A DNA stretch of 64,000 bases from Acidimicrobiia bacterium (GCA_022827265.1 JAJDTF010000018.1:1-64000); one strand, 5' to 3'; positions 1 to 8,297 are shown, counted from the stretch's first letter. Numbers and translations are program-made. Notes: generated by a model from the sequence alone, not told the origin.

Positions 1-787
1 CGTCGGTGTAGATGATGCCGGTGGGGTCTTCGAGCGGGGGTCCCTTGCCCTGCGATTCGATGATGTCAGCGAGCGTGACAGGACCCGGCTCGTACAGGTG
101 TGACTCGCCCGGCCGCGAGGTGGGCAGCCAAGCGATGATGATGGCCGATTCGTAGCTCACCGTTACGAGACGGCGCAGGTGGCGAATCAGGTTGAACGGC
201 TCGTCTGCCCAGTCGCGCCAGCCGTTGGGATCGTCGATGATGCCTGAAGCCTTGTCGTGCTTGACGCGGAGGCTGTCGATGGCCCATTGCAGCGGGGTGC
301 GCCCCGAGACGGTGTAGTGCGTTGTCTCGACTGGAATTCCGACGAGGCGGCAACGGCTATTCACCAAGAGCACAGTGCGGTCTTCGCTGCCGTCAGAGCG
401 CTTGCCCCAGCGCATCCGACCCTCGATCCGGTAGGCGCTGCCGTCGGCATCACCCTCGTCCGGCTCGCCATCCACGAGGCACTGCACCGGGTACTCGTCG
501 ACGGTTTCGTAGCCGATGTGGAGGTCCATCAGCTTGCGCCCAGCCGCCCGGAAGGGCTCGAAATCGTCGGCCAGCGGGATGCGCGGCAGGTTGCGCTGCA
601 GGTCGTGCTTGTAGTCCATCCGCCATTCCGGCGAGTGCATGACGCCGTAGAGGTACTCCCAGATGTCGTCTTTGGAGATGTCGGTGCCGTACTTGGCTTG
701 GAACTGCTCCAATGCCCAGTCGCTGACGTTGTCCGTTTCGGCCGCTTGTTCATCGCCGGGCATTCGCAGATTGAGCGTTTCAGTCAT
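1..787 (-). CDS. C-terminal target-recognition part of a type ISP restriction enzyme, separate ORF, cut by left edge
   Basis: The frame is open from an ATG at 787 to the window edge (262 codons visible). It matches what is expected for the last part of a type ISP specificity domain: a SDWALEQF segment, KDDIWEYLYGVMHSPEWR, a NLPRIPLADDF stretch and DLHIGYETVDEYP. In typical type ISP enzymes this is continuous with the helicase-methyltransferase polypeptide. Here it is a separate ORF whose ATG overlaps the TGA of the preceding mini-ORF (ATGA). The ribosome-binding sequence before the ATG is weak, so translation would most likely depend on coupling. It may instead be the tail of a frameshifted gene. 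Confidence 0.75.
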   Translation of the reverse strand, partial: MTETLNLRMPGDEQAAETDNVSDWALEQFQAKYGTDISKDDIWEYLYGVMHSPEWRMDYKHDLQRNLPRIPLADDFEPFRAAGRKLMDLHIGYETVDEYPVQCLVDGEPDEGDADGSAYRIEGRMRWGKRSDGSEDRTVLLVNSRCRLVGIPVETTHYTVSGRTPLQWAIDSLRVKHDKASGIIDDPNGWRDWADEPFNLIRHLRRLVTVSYESAIIIAWLPTSRPGESHLYEPGPVTLADIIESQGKGPPLEDPTGIIYTD

Positions 788-897
788 GGCTTTCGCTTGC
801 GTAGAGCGTCGCGTCCTGCCAGGTCCGAGGCACGCATAACCAGCAGTGTCCCAGGCGACAGAACGGCGAGTGTCGGTCGAGTCGTCTGCGTGGTCAT
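784..897 (-). CDS. 37-codon mini-ORF carrying the most diverged TRD module (module 4)
   Basis: This short ORF runs from the ATG at 897, which overlaps the stop of the preceding frame as ATGA, to the TGA at 784, which overlaps the next ATG in the same way. Read upstream of its ATG, the frame gives SPLEAIL, the same lead-in as the other modules (E-A/T-I-L/M). The rest (LAV...PGTLLVM...RKRKP) is only loosely like the other modules. It could be a fourth copy that has drifted, or non-coding sequence between two real segments. Confidence that it is translated is low. Confidence 0.35.
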   Translation of the reverse strand: MTTQTTRPTLAVLSPGTLLVMRASDLAGRDALRKRKP

Positions 898-1019
898 GAG
901 GATGGCTTCGAGCGGGGAAGTGCCCGGCTCTGCTGGCCAGGACCCAGCAGGTGCAGGTCGGGAAGCCAACTCGTCGCCAGCGTCCCGAACAACGCCATGT
1001 TGGAGGGCGCGCTCAGCAT
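894..1019 (-). CDS. 41-codon ORF carrying TRD module 3
   Basis: The ATG at 1019 has a good Shine-Dalgarno (GGAGG, 5 nt spacing) and lies 4 nt upstream of the stop of the main frame (ATGCTGA overlap). The product carries SNMALFGTLATSWLPDL, then GQQSRALPR, the conserved type ISP specificity motif (F-x2-LAT-x3-PDL-x4-G-x-QQ-x-RALPR). The same frame is also open upstream all the way into the CTCCG tract at 1256-1314. This module could therefore be reached by coupled reinitiation, or by a change of repeat number that puts the helicase-methyltransferase into this frame. Confidence 0.5.
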   Translation of the reverse strand: MLSAPSNMALFGTLATSWLPDLHLLGPGQQSRALPRSKPSS

Positions 1020-4000
1020 GATTGCCTCCATCGTGGCAGCGCCCGCGTCTGTTGCGATCCCTTGATCGAAGCGATGTCGGGCATCGTGTCGGTCGCCAGT
1101 GCCTGAAATGTCATGTTCGATGCGCCTGAAATCAAGATCGTCTCCGGGGAATGACTCGCGCGGGCTGGTTGGTTCCTGTCGCGCAGAGGTCGGCGAGGCA
1201 GTCGGTTGCCAATGTTCCGAATACTGCCCGATTGTTCGGCGATGCGATGCAGATGCTCCGCTCCGCTCCGCTCCGCTCCGCTCCGCTCCGCTCCGCTCCG
1301 CTCCGCTCCGCTCCCAGCGTCCATAGCAGAAACGTCAATAGCGGGCGCGGATTGCGCAAGCAGATCGCTTACGGCTTTCGCCTGGGAGACAATTCGGTGG
1401 TCCTCATACAGCCAGAGCTTGGTAAATGGCCGGTACAGCACTTCGCGGATTCGGCCATCTTCGAATTCGATTTCGATGTCGCGCTTGAGCGAGTTCTTCA
1501 GCGTGTGAGTCCACTTGATGCTCTCAAGCTCGTCGTTAGCGGTCACGTCCTCGAAGGATGCTCCCCGCTTAATCGCTCGACGTGCACGTTCGTAGGCACT
1601 TATGAGTGCCCGAGTCTTGGCGACCAGAGATTCACGACTGAATGCGTACATGTAGAAGTCGCAGTTCGTTTTTGCGCCGAGGGCATGCGCTTCTATGATC
1701 GACTGATTGCTCGAAACTCCTTTGCCGGTTTCACATACCGGCAACAGCTCGCTGAATGACCCGTCTGTGAGATTCACCCAGTCGTGGGCGTCATTGACTG
1801 GCACTACCTCGAACTGATCGCTAGTGACATCGCCGAGTTCGGTCAGCCATGCGAGTTTCGCGTCGCGACCCGAGTTCAATGGAGTAGTTGCGTAGTGGAG
1901 CACCGCTGGCCGAGCTAGGTCTTTGTCAGTGTTGCGGACAAGGACTGTGACTTGCACACCCTGGCGCGAACTCTGACCAAAAACTTTGTCGCCCTCCTGT
2001 TTCCACTCGTCCTTCGACTTCGTCGCATCGCCCAAGAGATTCACGACATATATGTCCGTGAATTCATCCCGCAGCGAAGACCGCATCCCCGTGAGCGATG
2101 GCGCATTCGAAAGCGAATTGGGATGCACGAAAGCGACGATGCCTGCGCGGCGTTGTTCGCGGGCAGGGGTGTCGAGTCGGTCACAGGCCCAGCGGAACGA
2201 TTCGACGTAGAGGTTGCCTGAAGACGGCCCTGCACCTCGGCCAGTGACCTCGCGGTGCCTGCGGCCGTAGGTATCGCGCACTCGCTGCTCGATTTCGGGA
2301 TACGAGGGCCGAGGGTTGTCGTCGCCTGACGATTTCTGACCAGCTGACCAAGGTGGATTGCCGATGATGACTTGGATAGGGAGTTCGTTCTGCTGTCGGG
2401 CGCGGGCCGAGTTGTAACCGATCGTTCCCGTTCCGGGCAGGCTTGCGGGGTCGTGGGAGAACGTGTCGGTGAGCACGATACCGCTGAATGGTTCGTAGCT
2501 ACCGGTGCGCTCCCGGTAGCCCTCTTCGATCTTGATGGCGGCCAAGTAGTAGGCGAGCAGCACGATCTCGTTGGCGTGGATCTCTTGGACGCTGCCGCCC
2601 GGTACCAACGGGTTGTGCGTGTTGACGAACTTGCGCTCCAAGTCTTCGTCTGCGATCAGTGGCTCGCCGTCGCTGTTCTTCTGGGTGAGCAGACGGTTGA
2701 TGAACGTGCCCGTGCCCGTGAAGGGGTCCAAGATGTGGACATCTTTCGAGGTCAATCCTCGTCCGAACTCTTGGCGCAGCACAGCGTCGACCGACCGCAG
2801 CATGAAGTCGACGAGTTCCACAGGCGTGTAGACGATCCCCAGCCGAGTGATCTCGGCGGGCATGGCCTCCTTGAAAAACGACTCGTACACCTCCAGCATG
2901 ATCTTGAGTCGGGCATCGGAGTCGGCCGCGCCAGAGAGGCGGTTGCGGACGCTGTCGTAGAACCGGTCCAATGCGACCGTCTCGTCGCGAAGCCGGATGT
3001 CGGCAGCCTTGAACTCGTCAAGCAATTCGTTCAAGGCGGCGGAGATCGGGTTGCGGTCGGCGAAACCGCTGCCTGCGAAGAGCGCATCGAAGACGGGCAT
3101 CGTGACCACATGCTGTGCGACGAGCACCGCAAGGTCGCCAGACGGCAAGCTTCCGCCGATGGTGGCTTCCATCTGGTCGCCGAAGCGCTCGAACTTGGCG
3201 GCCAAGTCAGGGTTGGTCCCGACAGCGGTCCGCACATGCTCAGTGATGGTGCCGGTGATCCGCGCCACCTCACGGCCCCAGCGGTCCCAGTACTGACGAT
3301 CGCCGCAGGCGGCCACCAGCCGTGACGCAATGGCGTGCTCGAAGGGCAGACGTTGCTGGGTCACCTTGCCGTCGATGTCGCCGCTGCCGTCCTGCTCGCA
3401 TTCGCACTCGGCGTCGGCCCGACCGCACGTGCTGCACACGCCGCTCGGCAGGATGCTGATGGGCAGCCGCCCTGTCAGATCGGCTGTGTTGATCGCGACG
3501 TCAAGGCGTTCGTCGTGTGAGCGCAGGGCTTTGAGGACCTTCCAAACGGCCTTGAAGTCGGAGCCCGACAAGACTTGGTCGTCGAGCAGGCTTGCGCCGG
3601 AGGGAACCACCACTGGCAGGATCACGTAGCCGACATCTTTGTGCTCGGCGCGCCGCATCACGCGGCCGACGGCCTGTATGACGTCGATCTGTGACTGCTT
3701 CGGTTCGAGGAAGATCACGGCGTCCAATGCCGGCACGTCGATGCCTTCGGTGAGACAGCGGGCGTTGGTCACGATGCGGCAGGCGCCGTCGGGATCGCCT
3801 TGTCGCAGCCATGCAATTGTGTCGGCCCGTTCGAGCGCGTTCTTCGAGCCGTCGACGTGGCGTACGTCGCAGTCGAGCAGTTCGGCCCTATCGCCTGCCG
3901 CCGTCCGACCATGCACCGCAGCAGCCACTGCCTCGACGACGGGGTTCCAGTACCTCTCCACCAGTTGGGAGTTGCGGATTCGGTTGGTGAAGGCGATGAC

Positions 4001-5503
4001 TCGCTGGGCAGCGTCCTGCGGGTTGACGGCGCCCGTGACACGGCCCTCAGCGGTGGTGGTAGTGGGATCGGCCAAGCCGTCCCAGCAGCCAGCGAAGCGG
4101 ACTGCTTCGTGGATGCTGAATGGCCGATCGTCGTCGATCACGATGCTGTCGTAGGCATCGAGCACCGGATTCTCGGCCACCGCGATGACCAGCACTTTGT
4201 AGTCGGTGAGGTGGCCGCCCTCGACAGCGTCGCCGAACGACATGCGGTACAGCTCCGGCCCGTAGATGCTCGGATCGTCCATGGAGAAGACGTCGAAGTC
4301 GCGCTCGTGCTCATCGGCTCGGCGCCTGGCTGCCTCGGTGTACACGCGAGGCGTCGCCGTCATATAGAGGCGCTTGTGGGCACGCACGCGCTCAGGGTTG
4401 TGAATGAAGGAGTACGGGGTGATCGTTCGACTGTCTGCCTTGCCCTTCTTCGGTGTCTTCGTGTCCTCGATGCCGGTGGTGCGGTGAGCCTCGTCGCAGA
4501 GCACGAGATTGAAGGGGGGAACTTGGGTGTCCGTGCCGTCTCCAGCCTGCGCGTCAGCGATGAGGCTGAGCGATTGGTAGGTGCAGAACACGACGGTCAT
4601 CGCGTCCGAATCGCTCATGGCTAGCTGCGCTGCGATGCGCTGCGGATCAGTGGTGACCGGCATAGCCAACTCGGCCAGCGGCGCATCCTCGGCTGCGTGT
4701 CCGGCGCGAGTATCGGAGCACACGCCGATGTAACGATGCGCAATGTCGGGATTTCGCTGGCGTGCCCATTCGCGCATCGTCTGGTTCATCAGGGCGATTG
4801 AGGGCACCAAGTACAGGACCCGCCCGCCGACGCCGGCCTGCTGTTCGGCAATCCACAGCGAGACGACCGACTTGCCTGTTCCGCAGGGCAGTACGAGTCG
4901 TCCGCGGTCTCCCGCGGCGAGCCCGTCAAGCACCTTCGCTGTCGCCTCAACCTGAAACGGCTTGGGCGTATGGCGCGGCTGGGGCGTGAAGCGCAACTCG
5001 GTCGGGTCGTCGAGGCACTCGTCCCAGTTGATCGGCCACGACTCGAGGTCGCTGCGGTGCAGCACCTCGCACCGCGGCGATGCCTGTTCGACCATCGTGC
5101 GCGCTTGAGCGGTCATCGGCGACGTCAGCACGAGCAGGCGTGCGGAGAACGCCGAGCCCGACGATGCCGAGATGAACGAGTCGACCTCGGCCTTGCTGAT
5201 TCGACCTTCGATGTGCGCTTTGGTCTGGATCGCGCACAGTCCTCCGCCTGCCTCGGGGGTCTGCTCGGCGACGAGGTCGATGCCGACATCGGCCCCATAG
5301 CCATGGGCCTCGCGGTCGGGCCATTCCATCCAGCGCCAAACGTGCTTGAAGCGCCGGGGACCATAGAGGTCCGGGTGCCGTGCCAGAGCAGCTTGCATCA
5401 GCCTCTCGAACGCGCTGCCGCGGGCCTGAGGCGTGTCATAACGCTCGCTGAGCATTGCCAAGAGATTGGCTTGCTCCGTCGTTGACGTTCGAGTCGATGC
5501 CAT
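1013..5503 (-). CDS. Type ISP restriction-modification enzyme: nuclease, helicase and N6-adenine methyltransferase, with frame-switched specificity end
   Basis: This is a single-chain ATP-dependent restriction-modification enzyme that translocates on DNA. An Mrr-like nuclease lies at about residues 30-150 (GID at 74-76, QTK at 93-95). A superfamily 2 helicase follows (Walker A GTGKS at 208-212, then DEAH). The methyltransferase has DPFTGTGTF near residue 920 and NPPW near 1047. The specificity region starts with LYRPFTKLWLYEDHR and then enters a CGGAG repeat. In the present repeat count the frame reaches module 2 (SNMTFQALATDTMPDI) and stops at 1013 with no further C-terminus. The ATG at 5503 was chosen because the conserved part begins there; the open frame extends to 5746 but runs through another ORF. 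The remaining C-terminal domain is in another frame downstream (1-787). Confidence 0.9.
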   Translation of the reverse strand: MASTRTSTTEQANLLAMLSERYDTPQARGSAFERLMQAALARHPDLYGPRRFKHVWRWMEWPDREAHGYGADVGIDLVAEQTPEAGGGLCAIQTKAHIEGRISKAEVDSFISASSGSAFSARLLVLTSPMTAQARTMVEQASPRCEVLHRSDLESWPINWDECLDDPTELRFTPQPRHTPKPFQVEATAKVLDGLAAGDRGRLVLPCGTGKSVVSLWIAEQQAGVGGRVLYLVPSIALMNQTMREWARQRNPDIAHRYIGVCSDTRAGHAAEDAPLAELAMPVTTDPQRIAAQLAMSDSDAMTVVFCTYQSLSLIADAQAGDGTDTQVPPFNLVLCDEAHRTTGIEDTKTPKKGKADSRTITPYSFIHNPERVRAHKRLYMTATPRVYTEAARRRADEHERDFDVFSMDDPSIYGPELYRMSFGDAVEGGHLTDYKVLVIAVAENPVLDAYDSIVIDDDRPFSIHEAVRFAGCWDGLADPTTTTAEGRVTGAVNPQDAAQRVIAFTNRIRNSQLVERYWNPVVEAVAAAVHGRTAAGDRAELLDCDVRHVDGSKNALERADTIAWLRQGDPDGACRIVTNARCLTEGIDVPALDAVIFLEPKQSQIDVIQAVGRVMRRAEHKDVGYVILPVVVPSGASLLDDQVLSGSDFKAVWKVLKALRSHDERLDVAINTADLTGRLPISILPSGVCSTCGRADAECECEQDGSGDIDGKVTQQRLPFEHAIASRLVAACGDRQYWDRWGREVARITGTITEHVRTAVGTNPDLAAKFERFGDQMEATIGGSLPSGDLAVLVAQHVVTMPVFDALFAGSGFADRNPISAALNELLDEFKAADIRLRDETVALDRFYDSVRNRLSGAADSDARLKIMLEVYESFFKEAMPAEITRLGIVYTPVELVDFMLRSVDAVLRQEFGRGLTSKDVHILDPFTGTGTFINRLLTQKNSDGEPLIADEDLERKFVNTHNPLVPGGSVQEIHANEIVLLAYYLAAIKIEEGYRERTGSYEPFSGIVLTDTFSHDPASLPGTGTIGYNSARARQQNELPIQVIIGNPPWSAGQKSSGDDNPRPSYPEIEQRVRDTYGRRHREVTGRGAGPSSGNLYVESFRWACDRLDTPAREQRRAGIVAFVHPNSLSNAPSLTGMRSSLRDEFTDIYVVNLLGDATKSKDEWKQEGDKVFGQSSRQGVQVTVLVRNTDKDLARPAVLHYATTPLNSGRDAKLAWLTELGDVTSDQFEVVPVNDAHDWVNLTDGSFSELLPVCETGKGVSSNQSIIEAHALGAKTNCDFYMYAFSRESLVAKTRALISAYERARRAIKRGASFEDVTANDELESIKWTHTLKNSLKRDIEIEFEDGRIREVLYRPFTKLWLYEDHRIVSQAKAVSDLLAQSAPAIDVSAMDAGSGAERSGAERSGAERSGAEHLHRIAEQSGSIRNIGNRLPRRPLRDRNQPARASHSPETILISGASNMTFQALATDTMPDIASIKGSQQTRALPRWRQSC
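1256..1314. repeat. Pentanucleotide tandem repeat (CTCCG)11 plus CTCC inside the type ISP gene
   Basis: Eleven perfect CTCCG units (CGGAG on the coding strand) are followed by a partial unit. They encode a repeating G-A-E-R-S pentapeptide. Because the unit is 5 bp, gain or loss of one copy shifts the downstream frame. All three frames are open on the downstream side, and each reaches a different specificity module before stopping (stops at 1132, 1013 and 894). This is the layout of a phase-variable simple-sequence repeat. The coding strand also presents GGAG repeatedly, which resembles ribosome-binding sequence. Confidence 0.9.
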
Positions 5504-5648
5504 CGACCGATTCACGCCACTCGCGATCCTGCACCCACGTGCCGCACAGTACCGGCCTGTCCGGCGAGCAGCCACGGCGAGCGGCCTCCGCGTCGCTGAC
5601 CAGTGTCTGGACGAGCGTTTCATCGTGGGGCAAGCCGGGGGCAGCATG

Positions 5649-5849
5649 TCACTGTTGCCTGCGGTCGGAATCGGCCTCCGGGGGACTTGTGCGGGATTCC
5701 TGCCGGTAGGTGGCGGCGCCACCGGCCGAGAGTGCGGCAAACGCAATGTCTGCCGTCACGTCGTCTTCGACGAGTCGGTCGAGCGCTTCCTGCTCCTCGG
5801 CCTCGTCCCCCGACAGCAGCACGGCCCAGAGATCGTCGACAAATCCCAC
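5649..5849 (-). CDS. Small hypothetical protein upstream of the type ISP gene, with an in-frame TGA
   Basis: The GTG-start ORF of 66 codons gives an acidic, soluble-looking product (GFVDDLWAVLLSGDEAEEQE). The same frame continues beyond the TGA at 5649 down to 5436 with protein-like sequence (LVQTLVSDAEAARRG, GTWVQDREWRESVDG) and overlaps the start of the type ISP gene. It may be one gene interrupted by a nonsense codon, or two small ORFs. No family is recognised. An AT-rich promoter-like stretch lies directly upstream, so this is probably the first gene of the type ISP operon. Confidence 0.35.
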   Translation of the reverse strand: MGFVDDLWAVLLSGDEAEEQEALDRLVEDDVTADIAFAALSAGGAATYRQESRTSPPEADSDRRQQ

Positions 5850-5857
5850 GAGAAGAC

Positions 5858-5886
5858 ATCATTCAAATAAAATTCATGATGTTCAA
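5858..5886 (-). promoter_or_regulatory. Probable promoter of the type ISP operon
   Basis: An AT-rich island in GC-rich DNA holds a minus-strand -35-like TTGAAC (5886-5881) and a -10-like AATGAT (5863-5858) with a 17-bp spacer. The GTG at 5849 lies about 8 nt after the -10, so a transcript would have almost no leader. ATTTGAA occurs twice in the element, about two helical turns apart, which could be an operator. Both hexamers match consensus only partly. Confidence 0.4.
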
Positions 5887-5974
5887 ATGGTTTTCAGATA
5901 CAAGTGAGTTCATCGAGTTCGTGTGAGCTGATGCGGAGGCGACTTGGAATCCACCGTCGTCCTACGCTCGGTGC

Positions 5975-6724
5975 ATGTGCGGGAGGTTCGTCTCCGCGGC
6001 CAGTCTCGAGCAGGTGGCGGCATACTTCGACACGCCATTGCCGGGCTTCGACGCACCCCGCAGCTACAACGTGGCACCCACTGCCGACATCGTGGCCGTG
6101 GTCGGCAACGACGATGCCCGCCGGATCGAGACGTTCCGGTGGGGTCTCGTGCCAGCCTGGTCCAACGAACCCACGAAGGGCCCGCCGCTGTTCAATGCCC
6201 GGTCTGAGACAGCGGCAACGAAGAACTCGTTCCGTGGCGCGTTCAAGCGGCGCCGCTGCATTATTCCTGCCGACGGGTTCTACGAATGGCCCAAAGCCCC
6301 GAAAAGGACGAGCCGCGACGACCGACCGCTGCCGCACTACATCACCCGCGCCGACGGCGCCATGCTCGCCATGGCGGGCCTGTGGGAACGCTGGACGCCG
6401 CGGCCAGCCGACGATGCAGCGGAGGGAGCGGACGCAGATGTCCCCGTCGGCCCGCCCGAGGCCCTTCATTCAGCCACGGTGCTGACCACCGCAGCGAACA
6501 GCTTCATGACGCCGATTCATGACCGCATGCCGGTGCTGCTGGAACGCTCGCAGTGGGAAGCCTGGCTCGACCCCGTCAACGACGACACCGGCGGGCTGTC
6601 GGCCATGTGCGTGCCCGCCGACGAGGGCATGCTGCGCTCGCACCGGGTGGGCCGAGAGGTGGGCAACGTCCGCAATCGCGACGCGAGCCTCATCGAGCCG
6701 GTTGAATCGGATCAGCTCTTCTAG
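5975..6724 (+). CDS. SRAP-domain protein (HMCES/YedK family), abasic-site crosslinking
   Basis: The family covalently caps abasic sites in single-stranded DNA through the N-terminal cysteine left after removal of Met1. The protein starts MCGRF, giving Cys2, and has the other conserved parts: SYNVAPT, FRWGLVPAW, NARSETA, the glutamate in GFYEW, and TTAANSFMTPIHDRMP with the active-site histidine. At 249 aa it has the usual length. It stands alone between the type ISP operon and a convergent HIT gene. Confidence 0.93.
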   Translation: MCGRFVSAASLEQVAAYFDTPLPGFDAPRSYNVAPTADIVAVVGNDDARRIETFRWGLVPAWSNEPTKGPPLFNARSETAATKNSFRGAFKRRRCIIPADGFYEWPKAPKRTSRDDRPLPHYITRADGAMLAMAGLWERWTPRPADDAAEGADADVPVGPPEALHSATVLTTAANSFMTPIHDRMPVLLERSQWEAWLDPVNDDTGGLSAMCVPADEGMLRSHRVGREVGNVRNRDASLIEPVESDQLF

Positions 6725-6747
6725 TGCCGCGCTGCGGGAGAGATGGC

Positions 6748-7146
6748 TCAGTCGCCCAGCGCGGCGCGGATGGCTTCGGCGGGCCCGCTCAGCTCCTCGG
6801 CCGAGGCCATCGGCAGCGGCCGGGCAAAGTTCATGTCGGCCATCGAGTTCACCGGGCACACATGAATGTGGCAGTGAGGCACCTCGAAGCCGGCGACCAC
6901 CAGCCCGATGCGTTCGGGTCTCAAAGCCTTCATCTGCGCCTGGCCGATGCGTCTGGACACATCGAACAGGTGCGCCTGCAAGTCCGCCGGGACGTCCAGC
7001 CAGTGGTCGATCTCAGCGATCGGCACCACCAGCGTGTGACCCGGCGACAGCGGGTTGATGGACAGGAACGCAACGCACCGGTCGTCGCGCCACACGAACG
7101 TCCCGGGCAGCTCGCCCTCGATGATCCGCGTGAAGATCGTGCTCAT
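6748..7146 (-). CDS. HIT-family nucleotide hydrolase/transferase
   Basis: The small protein of 132 aa has the histidine-triad signature H91-C-H93-I-H95-V near the C-terminus. It also has the family's N-terminal pattern (IFTRIIEGELP, VAFLSINPLSPGHTLVVP). HIT proteins of this branch act on nucleoside phosphoramidates or dinucleoside polyphosphates; the substrate here cannot be told. It converges on the SRAP gene and diverges from the phosphatidyltransferase gene. Confidence 0.92.
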   Translation of the reverse strand: MSTIFTRIIEGELPGTFVWRDDRCVAFLSINPLSPGHTLVVPIAEIDHWLDVPADLQAHLFDVSRRIGQAQMKALRPERIGLVVAGFEVPHCHIHVCPVNSMADMNFARPLPMASAEELSGPAEAIRAALGD

Positions 7147-7188
7147 GCGCGCAGCCTAAGCCGACGGCATCTCGGTACTGTGAGCCGC

Positions 7189-7803
7189 GTGAGCGAGGCA
7201 TCCGATGCGCCGTCGGTCCCCGACCAAGGGTGGCGGCCGTTCACCGTGCCGAACCTGATCAGTCTGGCTCGTCTGTGCTGCCTGCCGTGGTTCGTGTGGC
7301 TGGTATTCGGTGCCGAAGACCGCTGGGCCGCCGCACTGCTGCTCGGTGCCCTCGGGGCTACCGACTGGTTCGACGGCTGGGTGGCGCGGCGGTTCAACCA
7401 AGTCTCCGAGCTCGGCAAGATCCTGGACCCCACTGCCGATCGGCTGCTGCTGCTGGTCGCGCTCGTCGTGATGATCGTCGACGGCTCGCTGCCGCTCCCG
7501 ATCGCAATGCTGGCACTGTTCCGGGAGGGAGTGGTCGCCGTGGCGGCGCTGGTGCTGGGGGCACTCGGCGCTCGCAAGATCGACGTGACCTGGTGGGGCA
7601 AGACCGGAACGTTTCTCATGATGTTCGCGGTGCCGATGTTCCTCGCTGGAGACAGTCACATCGGCGCAGCGGATGCCTTCCGCATCGCGGCATGGATCTT
7701 CGTGGTGGTAGGCCTGCCGATCCACTACTGGTCGGCGGTGGGCTATATCCCCCAAGCCTTCGATGCGGTGCGTGAGGGGCGCGCAGGGCGCACCGCTGGC
7801 TGA
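7189..7803 (+). CDS. CDP-alcohol phosphatidyltransferase (PgsA-like membrane protein)
   Basis: The enzyme transfers a phosphatidyl group from CDP-diacylglycerol to an alcohol, probably glycerol-3-phosphate or phosphatidylglycerol, in membrane phospholipid synthesis. The signature D-x2-D-G-x2-A-R-x8-G-x3-D-x3-D is complete (DWFDGWVARRF ... GKILDPTADR). Several hydrophobic segments follow (LLLLVALVVMIV, MMFAVPMFLA, WIFVVVGLPI). A GTG at 7189 is taken as start; the GTG at 7180 in the same frame is equally possible. It begins a plus-strand series that resembles the mycobacterial pgsA2-gcvH-garA neighbourhood. Confidence 0.88.
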   Translation: MSEASDAPSVPDQGWRPFTVPNLISLARLCCLPWFVWLVFGAEDRWAAALLLGALGATDWFDGWVARRFNQVSELGKILDPTADRLLLLVALVVMIVDGSLPLPIAMLALFREGVVAVAALVLGALGARKIDVTWWGKTGTFLMMFAVPMFLAGDSHIGAADAFRIAAWIFVVVGLPIHYWSAVGYIPQAFDAVREGRAGRTAG

Positions 7804-7890
7804 ACTCAGCGCCGCGGCAGCTTACGAGCGGCACATCCCTACAGCGAAGCCGGGTCTGCCGTGTGACAGCTATCCGGTAGGTTCGCGAGC

Positions 7891-8292
7891 ATGGAGATTC
7901 CCGCCGAGCTTCGCTACTCGAGCGATCACGAATGGGTGCGCCCTGCCGATGGCGGGGTGCAGGTCGGCATCACCGATTTCGCACAGGATGCGCTCGGTGA
8001 TGTCGTGTACGTGGACCTAGCTGAAGTCGGCACGGTGCTGACTGCCACCGATCCGATGGGTGAGATCGAGTCCACTAAAACCGTGCAGGATCTCTACGCG
8101 CCAGTTTCAGGCGTGGTGGTCGAAGTGAACGTGGCATTGGAGGACGAGCCGCAGCTCGTTAACGAATCGCCCTATGGCGATGGGTGGATGTGCGTGATCG
8201 CCCCTGTGGACGACGCGGCGCAGGCGTCTGCCGAGATGGAGGCGCTGCTTGATGCCGATGGCTATGCCGCGCTCATCGCCGAGGACGTCTGA
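7891..8292 (+). CDS. gcvH: Glycine cleavage system H protein
   Basis: This is the lipoyl carrier that shuttles the aminomethyl group between the P, T and L proteins. The lipoylation site is Lys63 in GEIESTKTVQDLYAP, and SSDHEWV and FAQDALGDVVYVDLP-type segments are present. At 133 aa it has the normal length. gcvT and gcvP are more than 30 kb away on the other strand (39963-44146). gcvH sits instead in the garA cluster, an arrangement also known in mycobacteria, where GarA regulates glutamate metabolism. Confidence 0.96.
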   Translation: MEIPAELRYSSDHEWVRPADGGVQVGITDFAQDALGDVVYVDLAEVGTVLTATDPMGEIESTKTVQDLYAPVSGVVVEVNVALEDEPQLVNESPYGDGWMCVIAPVDDAAQASAEMEALLDADGYAALIAEDV

Positions 8293-8297
8293 TCGTC

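Larger units (their letters stand above)
784..1254 (-). repeat. Tandem array of four homologous TRD modules, each about 116-119 bp, each shifted to the next reading frame
   Basis: The module starts (the ATC codon for the conserved Ile) lie at 1254, 1138, 1022 and 903, giving spacings of 116, 116 and 119 bp, all equal to 2 modulo 3. Modules 1-3 share N-N/S-N-x3-F-x2-LAT-x3-(P)D-L/I...G-x-x-Q-x-x-R-(A/V)-(L/I)-PR in three different frames; module 4 is degenerate. The DNA copies are well diverged while the protein motif is kept, so each frame seems to have been under selection. Every junction is a stop-start overlap: TTGA at 1132-1135, ATGCTGA at 1013-1019, ATGA at 894-897 and ATGA at 784-787. 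Confidence 0.7.

Noticed and set aside
5649-5651. Third selenocysteine codon in the small gene upstream of the type ISP enzyme
   Set aside because: No Cys/Sec family recognised and no GGU-loop hairpin 16-37 nt after the TGA.
5504-5746. N-terminal extension of the type ISP ORF to 5746
   Set aside because: The extra 81 residues are Arg/Pro-rich without family similarity and overlap another frame; the conserved protein begins at 5503.
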